Shown here: positions 31,829-37,922 of the stretch, one piece after another
Layout of the letters: each line of letters begins with the position of its first letter
Numbering within the stretch: position 1 is the stretch's first letter
The notes under the pieces: generated by a model
Seen by the model: the letters and a program-made list of their open reading frames with translations, nothing else
Told to the model about the DNA's origin: nothing
Database searches by the model: none
Origin: Vulcanimicrobiota bacterium
GTDB taxonomy: Bacteria; Vulcanimicrobiota; Vulcanimicrobiia; Vulcanimicrobiales; Vulcanimicrobiaceae
DNA length: 37,922 bases
Reading direction: 5' to 3'
Assembly (NCBI GenBank): GCA_030043675.1
Contig: JASHXG010000020.1
Location: forward strand, 1-37,922
Made by a program: the position numbers and the translations under genes

Positions 31829-32446
31829 TTACGAGTTGCCCGCGCCGCTGGTCACCGGCGACTTGAACCGCACCTCGAGAATCGTTCCCGCGGGAACGGC
31901 GATGTCGGTTTTTAGCTGCTGCGAAAGGGCGTAGCCGCCGGCCGCTCCCAACAGCGCACCGTGGTGGCTTCCGGTGTGCACCGCAACCTCGTGACCGGCG
32001 ACCGCGCCCCCGATCATCAAGCCGATCGTGCGAAGATGATGGGTCTTCGGTGAGAAGGCGTGGAGCGTGAGCAACTGCACGTTGACCGGCGCCTTCGTTC
32101 CATCGGCCAGGCGGATGTCGTCGAAGACGATCGTCATCTTCGGATTGCGCATCGGGCCGGCCGCCTGAACGCCCTCGAGGTGACCGTCGATGGTTGCGCC
32201 CTTCAGCGCCGGATCGCTCGATCGCATCTCGTCGATCGCGAACGTGTCCCCGTCTTTGCTCGTTTTCGAGCCCATCGGCTGTTCGAGCTTGCCGTAGTAA
32301 TCGGTGCCGGCAGCCACGATCGTTGTACCGCCGGCCGGCTGCTGCCCGGCGCCGGCACTCTGCGTCGTAACGTTGCCGGCGTGATGGCCGCATCCGCCCA
32401 AGCACAACAACGCCACACCGATCGCGACCGCCGGCAGACGCTTCAT
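31829..32446 (-). CDS. Lipoprotein with glycine-rich segment, unknown function
   Basis: 205 residues with lipobox LGGC (Cys19) and a low-complexity linker rich in Gly, Ala and Gln. The middle domain (IDEMRSSDPALKGATIDGHL, then KMTIVFDDIRLADGTK) looks like a small beta domain. A later segment GLMIGGAVAGHEVAVHTG and GALLGAAGGYALSQQL resembles a glycine-zipper. This is an envelope protein of unknown job. Its ATG overlaps the stop of the upstream gene (ATGA), so the two are translationally coupled. Confidence 0.75.
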   Translation of the reverse strand: MKRLPAVAIGVALLCLGGCGHHAGNVTTQSAGAGQQPAGGTTIVAAGTDYYGKLEQPMGSKTSKDGDTFAIDEMRSSDPALKGATIDGHLEGVQAAGPMRNPKMTIVFDDIRLADGTKAPVNVQLLTLHAFSPKTHHLRTIGLMIGGAVAGHEVAVHTGSHHGALLGAAGGYALSQQLKTDIAVPAGTILEVRFKSPVTSGAGNS

Positions 32447-32766
32447 AGGCCGAGCCTCGACGTGATGCCCTGCGCGAACTCCGGCGCGAAGTGCTGGAGC
32501 ACCGACGGATTATTGGTTACGAACGAAACGATCGTGTCGCGTGCACCGGACGGATTCGAGCTAACCTGCTCCACGAGGCCCGTGACTTGCTGCGCAAGAT
32601 CGTCTTGCCCGTTCTGCTGTAGGTTCGAAGCTGCGGTTTGCAGATGATCGCTGAGCTGATCGTCGCTGACGGTGTTGACATGATCGCTCACCGCTTGACT
32701 GACTTGAGAAGAATCGAGATTCCCCGAAGTGGCTTGCTCCGCGAAACTCTTGATCACGTCGAACAT
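32443..32766 (-). CDS. Small helical Gln/Ser/Asp-rich protein, unknown
   Basis: 107 residues, all helical, without signal peptide: VSQAVSDHVNTVSDDQLSDH and DDLAQQVTGLVEQVSS recur as amphipathic units, and the end APEFAQGITSRLGL is hydrophobic. AAAGGAG lies about 10 bases before the ATG. It is the first gene of a two-gene unit with the lipoprotein. It recalls small DUF937-like helical proteins, but I would not claim the family. The 116 bases to 32882 contain only the start region of the divergent TfuA gene. Confidence 0.65.
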   Translation of the reverse strand: MFDVIKSFAEQATSGNLDSSQVSQAVSDHVNTVSDDQLSDHLQTAASNLQQNGQDDLAQQVTGLVEQVSSNPSGARDTIVSFVTNNPSVLQHFAPEFAQGITSRLGL

Positions 32767-32882
32767 GGGAGAAGACTCCTTTCGCCGCGTAGCGCGGCCG
32801 ACGAACGGACCGGCCTGCTTCGACGCTCCCGCGCTTGCGCCTCGCGGCAGGCATGCAAGCTATTCCTCGCAAAGCTTAGTCA

Positions 32883-33536
32883 ATGGCTTCATCAGGGAGC
32901 CTCGCCGTATTTTGCGGTCCCTCGCTGGCGCCTGAAGACCGGCTACCCGTTGCGGAGGTTTCCTATCTGCCGCCGGCTGCGCGCGGCGACATCGAGCGCG
33001 CAGCTGCGAGCTTCGATAACCTTCTCTTAATAGACGGCGTCTTTCATCACGACCTCGCGCCTTCGCCCAAGGAGTGCTACAAGGCCGCGCAACGGGTTTG
33101 CTGTTTCGGGGCCGCGAGCTTGGGCGCGCTGCGAGCCGCAGAGTGCGCGCCCTACGGCTTCGCGCCGCTCGGCATCATCGCGCGCTGGTATATTTGCGAG
33201 GTCATCGACGGCGACGACGAGGTCGCGGTGGCCGTCGATCCGCGGACCCAATCGGCGCTAAGCGTTCCCTCGGTAAACGTTCGTTTCGTGGCACGGCTGG
33301 CGGTGCGGCGCGGCATCATCTCGTGCTCCGAAGCCGGTCGGCTTGTCGCGCAAGCGCGCGAGGTCTACTACGCGGATCGAACCTGGGAGGACGTGCTGGC
33401 GCTTGCGCCCGCGAAGGCTCGCGCGGCGCTCGGGGCGCTGGCGGCGAGACGCGGCGATCTGAAGCGCCTCGACGCGCGGTTTGCGCTGAATAGCGTCCTG
33501 CGCGCCCTTGCTCGGCGCGAGCACGCCCATGCTTGA
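32883..33536 (+). CDS. tfuA: TfuA-like protein (YcaO partner in backbone thioamidation)
   Basis: 217 residues with the TfuA family pattern in order: FCGPSL (10-15), PPAARGDI (30-37), LIDGVF (49-54), CFGAASLGALRAAE (74-87), GDDEVAVAVDP (110-120) and PSVNVRF (129-135). In known systems (thioviridamide-like peptides, methanogen McrA) TfuA works with a YcaO enzyme to place sulfur in a peptide backbone, probably by delivering sulfide. No Cys-rich or rhodanese part is attached. Start ATG 32883 has no obvious ribosome site. It overlaps the YcaO start by 8 bases (ATGCTTGA), so the two are coupled. The direct overlap and known partnership make the call strong. Confidence 0.9.
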   Translation: MASSGSLAVFCGPSLAPEDRLPVAEVSYLPPAARGDIERAAASFDNLLLIDGVFHHDLAPSPKECYKAAQRVCCFGAASLGALRAAECAPYGFAPLGIIARWYICEVIDGDDEVAVAVDPRTQSALSVPSVNVRFVARLAVRRGIISCSEAGRLVAQAREVYYADRTWEDVLALAPAKARAALGALAARRGDLKRLDARFALNSVLRALARREHAHA

Positions 33537-34728
33537 CCAGACGGCCTCTCACCGCAAGGCGTCCGGATCGTACGATCGTTGCGTTCCGCTCGAACGAACG
33601 CTCGAGCTCGTTGCGGAGCTTCGCGCGCGTTGCGCAATCACGCGCATCGGCGACATCACGCGCCTCGATCGCATCGGCATTCCCACTTTCTGCGCGATCG
33701 TCCCAACTTCGGGCGCCGGACTGACCGTCTTCAATGGCAAGGGTGCGACGAAGGAGGCGGCGCGCGCGAGCGCGGTATTCGAGGCCGTCGAACGCGTGAC
33801 CGCCGCTTCACCGTGGCTACAGTCTCGCACGCGCGCTCTCGCCGGTGTGGAGTGTATCGAGGGCCACGATCTCCTCAACGGACGCAGCGTGCACGTGCCG
33901 CTCGACTCAGTGCATCTCCGCCGCCCCAAAGACCCGAGCTTTCCGGTTCCGACTTCGAACGGTTTGGCCTCGGGAAACACGCTCACCGAGGCGACCTATC
34001 ACGCGCTCTGCGAGCTGATCGAACGCCACAGCTGGTCGCTCTACCAGATGCGATGTGAACGCCTGCCCCGGATGCTTGGTGGACGAGGTGCGCACGATAT
34101 AGCGTTTGCGCCCGAGCTTCGAATCCCAAGCGGGAATGCGGACCTCGATCGACTGGCCGAGCGTGTCACGGCTCAAGGCTTGCGGTTGCGGATTCTCTAC
34201 TTGTACGAGCCGCATCTGCCTGCAGTGATGCTGTCAAGCATCGTCGAGGAAGGATCCGTTCCGCCGATGTCCCATATCGGCTTGGGCTGTTCGCTCTCGC
34301 CCGCTCATGCCGCCATTCGGGCCATCACTGAGGCGGCGCAAAGCAGGCTGACCGATATTCACGGCGCTCGCGATGATGCATTACGCGCGAGCGACGCGCC
34401 GACGCGCGCCACGGAGCACACCCGTCGGCTTTCCAAAGCGCCGAAGAAGGTTTGGTTTTACGATCTTCCGGCGCGCTCGATCGGGTTGGGACCAATACCC
34501 GACCTCTCGACAAACGACGTGGCCGAGGACGTGAGGCGCATCCTATCGGCCCTGGCACTTTTCGGCGCCTCGTCTGCAACGATTGTCGACCTGTCACCGC
34601 CGGATCTGCCGGTAACGGTCGTTCGCGCGATCGTTCCGGAGCTCGAAACGACCTGCGTCGACGGACGAATCGGTCCCAAGGCCAGAGAGGCCTTAAATCC
34701 CTTCAGCATGTTCAAAGTACCTTTTTGA
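33529..34728 (+). CDS. ycaO: YcaO-type cyclodehydratase / thioamide synthetase
   Basis: 399 residues from ATG 33529; TTG 33508 is an upstream alternative. The YcaO ATP/Mg-binding glutamates are visible: SAVFEAVER (Glu85, Glu88), CELIERHSW (Glu162, Glu165), and AIRAITEAAQSRL (Glu268, Gln271, Arg273), with GKGAT ahead of the first. The C-terminus ends in SMFKVPF and lacks the PxPxP tail typical of azoline-forming YcaO enzymes. With TfuA next to it, the likely reaction is ATP-dependent phosphorylation of a peptide amide followed by attack of sulfide to give a thioamide. No E1-like C-protein is present. The small gene 9 bases downstream is the likely substrate. Confidence 0.9.
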   Translation: MLDQTASHRKASGSYDRCVPLERTLELVAELRARCAITRIGDITRLDRIGIPTFCAIVPTSGAGLTVFNGKGATKEAARASAVFEAVERVTAASPWLQSRTRALAGVECIEGHDLLNGRSVHVPLDSVHLRRPKDPSFPVPTSNGLASGNTLTEATYHALCELIERHSWSLYQMRCERLPRMLGGRGAHDIAFAPELRIPSGNADLDRLAERVTAQGLRLRILYLYEPHLPAVMLSSIVEEGSVPPMSHIGLGCSLSPAHAAIRAITEAAQSRLTDIHGARDDALRASDAPTRATEHTRRLSKAPKKVWFYDLPARSIGLGPIPDLSTNDVAEDVRRILSALALFGASSATIVDLSPPDLPVTVVRAIVPELETTCVDGRIGPKAREALNPFSMFKVPF

Positions 34729-34737
34729 GAGGACGTC

Positions 34738-35031
34738 ATGAACCCGACACAACAGAATGCCGCGGCAGCCGGCTTCATCCAAGCCCTGTACGACTCGGCC
34801 ACCCTGCGCGCCCAATGGGTTGAGATACAGAGCAACGGCTGGGAGGGCTTGGGCGCCCTCATCCAGTCGACGCTTGGGCTGGCGGTAACTCCGAGCAACG
34901 CGGATCTCACCGCGATGCGCGCCTACTCCGAAAACTATACGCCGGCTTCGCCAGCAGATCTCGCGGGAGAAGATCCCAGCGTCAATCCCATCTGTATCTT
35001 CAACGGTGCGAACGGACCCGCAAACGACTAA
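34738..35031 (+). CDS. Putative RiPP precursor with Nif11-like leader
   Basis: 97 residues; GAGAGGA lies 7 bases before ATG 34738. Residues 10-65 resemble a Nif11/NHLP-type leader: AGFIQALYDSATLRAQWVEI, then GLGALIQSTLGLAV, TPSNADLTAMRAYSENY. It ends with a short-residue stretch (TPASPADLAGE) suited to leader cleavage, and a tail of about 20 residues, E78 to D97, that holds the only cysteine (Cys86 in NPICIFNG) and four asparagines. It directly follows the TfuA-YcaO pair and has no enzyme motif, so it is a natural substrate. Which amide is modified cannot be told. The identity as precursor is inferred from size, context and leader pattern. Confidence 0.65.
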   Translation: MNPTQQNAAAAGFIQALYDSATLRAQWVEIQSNGWEGLGALIQSTLGLAVTPSNADLTAMRAYSENYTPASPADLAGEDPSVNPICIFNGANGPAND

Positions 35032-35049
35032 CGGCTGCGTGGCCCGCGC

Positions 35050-37539
35050 TCAGATCTCGCGAGCCTCGGCCACCACCTCTTGATTCGACCAGCGACCGCC
35101 CTCCGCGAGGCGAGCATCTAGGTCGCCCGCGCCGAGGGTGCCGCGCAACAGCGCCAGCAGCGCCGTGTACTCCTGCTGCTCGGTGTATTTTCGCGTGGTG
35201 TCGAGCGCCGCTAGCCGAGCATCGACGAAGCCGAGTATTCGGGCGGCGCGGCGACGAGCGTTGATCGCTCGCCGGTCATCGTCGGCATAGCGCAGCGCGG
35301 CGATGGCCGCCAGGTGTTGCAGCGCCCAAGTGGCGGGCACCTCCATCTGCCGTTCCAACGCCATGTTGAGCCCTTTCCAAGCCTGTACGCGTCCATCGTC
35401 GAATCGCCCGAGCGCCACCAGATAGGCAGCGATATTGCAGACGACCAGCACTTCGCGAGGATTGTGGAGCGCCTGGTATTTCCCAAGCGCGCCGGTCGCA
35501 AGGCGCAGCGCCGTTTCCGCGTCGCCCCCACGAAACTCCGCGCCCGCGAGATTGACCGTCGCGTTGAAGAGCGACTGCTCGGCGCCGATCGGCTCGAGCA
35601 CGGCTATTGCCTCTGCATACAATGGGCGCGAGCCTGCAACGTCGCCCGCCGTCATGCGTGCCATCGCCAGACTCTCCAGCGCGAGCCCGGTAAGCCGCGG
35701 CTTACCCAACGCACGGCAAGCGTCGAGGGACGGTGCCAACAGCCTCTCGCTCTCCCGCGCGTCGCCGAGCAGCGCCAGTGCGCGGCCCGCGACGATGCGG
35801 CTTTCGGCGGCTCCCGCGGCATCACCGGCTCGTTCGAAGAGTTCCAGCGCCCGTTGAGCTGCCGCCAGCATCGGTTTCCAGAACGTCAGATACATCGCGA
35901 TCTTTGCGTCGGCGAGTTCGAGGCGCGCGTCGGTGCCGAGCGGCGTTCGCTCGTCGATCGTGTTCATGGCCAGCCGGATCCACCGACGGCCTTCAACCGC
36001 GGCCTGCGTGGCCCACATCGGGCTCAACGCTACCGTAAGCCGTTGGCCGAGCGGAACGTCACGCTGCGAGCCGAGCGACCATTCCAGCGCCGCTCTCCAG
36101 TTCTCCAGCTCCGGCTCCGCGAGCGCCTTCCAGGCCCGGTCCGGCATTGTTTCGTAGGCGACCTCCAGCCGCTCGGCCAGTTCCAGCATCGCCGCCGCGT
36201 GCGCGGCGCTCACCGAATCCAATTCGTCCCGTTCGATCAACCGCTCGCGCGCGAACAGGCGCGTCGACTCGAGCAGACGATAGCGCGGAGTGTCGCCGGC
36301 AACCTCGGTTTGCACCAGCGACTTCTTCACGAGCGAACCCAAGACGTCGAGCGCATCGCGCTCGCCGCCCTCGTTCCAAATCGCCGTCGCAAGATCGACC
36401 GTGAAGCCGCCCGCGAAGATCGCCAAACGGCAGAATAGCGACCGCTCCGGCTCGGAGAGCAAATTGTAGCTCCAGTCGATCAGCGCCTGGAGCGTCTGCT
36501 GACGGCGGGGACCGGCACGATTTCCGTACGTAAGCAGGCGAAAGCGTTCGTCGAGCTTCTCGGCCAGCGTTTTCACCGGCATCGTGCCTACGCGTGCCGC
36601 CGCGAGCTCGACGGCAAGCGCGATTCCGTCCAAACGCCGGCATAGGTTACCGACGACCGGCGCATAGGCGTCGGTCAGCTCGAAACTCGCATTCGCCGCC
36701 TGCGCGCGATCGGCAAAGAGCGCGACCGATGCGTAACCGAGCGCTTCGGGCGCCGTAAGTGCGGACGTGACGTTGCGTGCCGGCGCCGGCAACGACGGCG
36801 TGGGGTAAACGTGTTCGCCGGCAATGCCGAGCGGCTCGATGCTCGTGCAGAGCACGCGAAGCTGGGCACAGCTGCGCAGCATCGCGTCGACGGCGACAGC
36901 GAGGGACCCCAGAACGTGCTCGCAGTTGTCGAGAATCAGTAGCAGCGCCTTGCTCTTGAGGTGAGCGTTGATCGTCTCGCGCAGCGCGCGTCCCGGATCC
37001 TCTTGCACACCCAACACCGTCGCAATCGCGCCGGAAACCAGAGCGCCGTCGGTCAACGGCGCCAACTCGACGAGCCATGCGCCGTCTTCAAACGCGCCGA
37101 GCATCTCGGAGGCCACCTCCAGGGCAAGGCGCGTCTTGCCGATCCCGCCGGCCCCCGTCAAGGTCACCAAACGATACCTGCGCAGCAAGGCTTCGACGTT
37201 GGCTCGCTCTTGGGCGCGATCCACGAACGACGTCAGCTGCAGCGGAAGGTTATTCGGCACGCTGGGCAGCGGCGCGACGCGACCCGGCAGCGCCCGGGCC
37301 TTACGCCGGCGCTGCGCCAGCGAGTGAAGCCGGGCGCGCGCCTCGCCGTCGATACCGAGACCGTCGGCTAAGAGGTCGACGGTGCTGCGGTACGGAGCCT
37401 GCCGGCTACCGCGCTCGATCGCGCTGATCGCCGCGACGCTCATGCGGGCGCGTTCGGCCAGCTCTTCTTGTGAGAGCCGCCGTTCCAACCGTAACTGTCG
37501 TAAGAGCGAGCCAAAGCTCGACTCGACCGGATCCTTCAC
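35050..37539 (-). CDS. XRE-HTH / STAND ATPase regulator with TPR-like C-terminus
   Basis: 829 residues. Residues 8-64 form an XRE helix-turn-helix (RLERRLSQEELAERARMSVA). A STAND/AfsR-like NTPase follows: Walker A GAGGIGKT (129-136), Walker B LLLILDNCEH, and a long domain with CRRLDGIALAVELAAARV, a hallmark of the NB-ARC-type family. From about residue 480 there are helical repeats like TPRs. These are large ATP-controlled switches that regulate genes on sensing a ligand. It is convergent with the precursor gene (18 bases), so it could control the thioamide locus, but the target is not shown. CDS length suits this family. Confidence 0.88.
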   Translation of the reverse strand: MKDPVESSFGSLLRQLRLERRLSQEELAERARMSVAAISAIERGSRQAPYRSTVDLLADGLGIDGEARARLHSLAQRRRKARALPGRVAPLPSVPNNLPLQLTSFVDRAQERANVEALLRRYRLVTLTGAGGIGKTRLALEVASEMLGAFEDGAWLVELAPLTDGALVSGAIATVLGVQEDPGRALRETINAHLKSKALLLILDNCEHVLGSLAVAVDAMLRSCAQLRVLCTSIEPLGIAGEHVYPTPSLPAPARNVTSALTAPEALGYASVALFADRAQAANASFELTDAYAPVVGNLCRRLDGIALAVELAAARVGTMPVKTLAEKLDERFRLLTYGNRAGPRRQQTLQALIDWSYNLLSEPERSLFCRLAIFAGGFTVDLATAIWNEGGERDALDVLGSLVKKSLVQTEVAGDTPRYRLLESTRLFARERLIERDELDSVSAAHAAAMLELAERLEVAYETMPDRAWKALAEPELENWRAALEWSLGSQRDVPLGQRLTVALSPMWATQAAVEGRRWIRLAMNTIDERTPLGTDARLELADAKIAMYLTFWKPMLAAAQRALELFERAGDAAGAAESRIVAGRALALLGDARESERLLAPSLDACRALGKPRLTGLALESLAMARMTAGDVAGSRPLYAEAIAVLEPIGAEQSLFNATVNLAGAEFRGGDAETALRLATGALGKYQALHNPREVLVVCNIAAYLVALGRFDDGRVQAWKGLNMALERQMEVPATWALQHLAAIAALRYADDDRRAINARRRAARILGFVDARLAALDTTRKYTEQQEYTALLALLRGTLGAGDLDARLAEGGRWSNQEVVAEAREI

Positions 37540-37611
37540 GCCTCACCTGCGCGACCTGTACGTGCCGCTGACCGCGCAGGCGTTCGAGTCCGGCGCCGAC
37601 GCGCCCTGGTC

Positions 37612-37637
37612 GAACTGTACAAATGAACTGTCACAGT
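37612..37637. promoter_or_regulatory. Direct GAACTGT repeats and ACTGT-C-ACAGT palindrome
   Basis: GAACTGT occurs at 37612-37618 and 37625-37631, spaced 13 bases start to start. The second is part of ACTGTCACAGT (37627-37637), an inverted repeat with one central base. It lies in the 147-base gap between the divergent regulator and the right-edge gene, and could be an operator for the XRE-STAND protein. CATAAT-like sequence follows closely (about 37667), compatible with a -10 box for the right-edge gene. Confidence 0.45.
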
Positions 37638-37686
37638 GTCGCTGTCGGCCGCGCCGGCGCGCTTTCATAATCGATGCACGGAGGAA

Positions 37687-37922
37687 ATGACCGTGCAACG
37701 CATCGACGAGAGAGAGCAGCTCAACACCCGCAATCCCGCAGGCCCCGAGGACGACGCCGCCGTTGCCGCCCTAAAGCGGTTCCCCGGTCGGGTTTTCCGC
37801 GGCTGGGGCCCGCAACTCATGGTGGCGGCGCTCGCCGTCGCCTCCGCCCTCGCGCCTCGGCCGGCAACGGCCAACGTCGTCGCGGTCTCCGCGTGCGAAG
37901 ACCACGGCGCTCGGCTCATCGA
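37687..37922 (+). CDS. Truncated protein with possible signal/TM segment
   Basis: Open frame from ATG 37687 (or GTG 37693, which has a better distance to GGAGG at about 37680-37684) running off the right edge, about 78 residues. It has a charged N-terminus (QRIDEREQLNTRNP) and then a hydrophobic stretch (QLMVAALAVASALAPRPATA) that could be a delayed signal peptide or membrane anchor, followed by VSACEDHGARLI. Too short to identify. It is divergent from the regulator. Confidence 0.5.
   Translation, partial: MTVQRIDEREQLNTRNPAGPEDDAAVAALKRFPGRVFRGWGPQLMVAALAVASALAPRPATANVVAVSACEDHGARLI

Noticed and set aside
33529..34728. YcaO as part of an azoline (thiazole/oxazole) cluster
   Set aside because: No E1-like/ocin-ThiF protein or flavin dehydrogenase is adjacent, the C-terminus lacks the proline-rich tail, and TfuA is the direct partner.
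1..37922. CRISPR array, tRNA or rRNA, insertion sequences
   Set aside because: Read through for regular spaced repeats, cloverleaf-like elements and transposase motifs; none found by eye.

Overview
The window is GC-rich bacterial chromosome, densely packed with genes on both strands, with no rRNA, tRNA, CRISPR or insertion sequence that I can see. The array of secreted beta-propeller lipoproteins, the very long minus-strand gene runs and the general protein style resemble Candidatus Eremiobacterota (WPS-2) genomes. That placement rests on recall of protein style, not on a marker gene, and is only moderately secure.

Layout. 1-1610: a truncated HTH/TPR-type regulator. 1693-9121: a block of five surface lipoproteins in two paralogous subfamilies (A: 1693-2697, 4220-5209, 8030-9121; B: the convergent pair 5307-6539 and 6552-7775), with a phosphoesterase/phospholipase C-like protein at 2773-4143. 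9184-11036: a HiPIP-type iron-sulfur protein, an anchored protein of unknown role, a HAD phosphatase and a XapX protein. 11136-13589: a plus-strand run of tautomerase, cupin, secreted protein and a DUF5069-dienelactone hydrolase fusion. 20152-13570: a minus-strand run of MFS exporter, small protein, aldo/keto reductase, NTF2-like protein, APC permease and a PDZ/membrane/GAF sensor-like protein. The exporter is divergent from an XRE/MmyB-type regulator (20274-21113), with a CTAG-rich palindrome between them.

21114-22395 is an ECF sigma factor with its overlapping membrane partner. 22456-24446 holds a secreted protein and a cytochrome c-Vgb propeller fusion whose 5' ends overlap head to head. 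24568-27371 holds a small protein, an FAD monooxygenase and a zinc alcohol dehydrogenase; the last two are divergent from a perfect 18-bp palindrome that fills nearly all of the space between them. 31327-27375 is a minus-strand run of metallophosphoesterase, S9 peptidase and thiol redoxin. 31399-32766 holds small secreted and lipid-anchored proteins.

The most notable part is 32883-35031: a TfuA homologue overlapping a YcaO homologue, followed 9 bases later by a 97-residue protein that looks like a RiPP precursor, with a Nif11-like leader and a short C-terminal tail containing the only cysteine. TfuA plus YcaO is the established pair for making backbone thioamides, so this looks like a minimal thioamide-peptide locus. 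A large XRE/STAND-ATPase regulator (35050-37539) lies convergent to it, and a truncated gene starts at the right edge. No dedicated exporter or leader peptidase is seen next to the trio.
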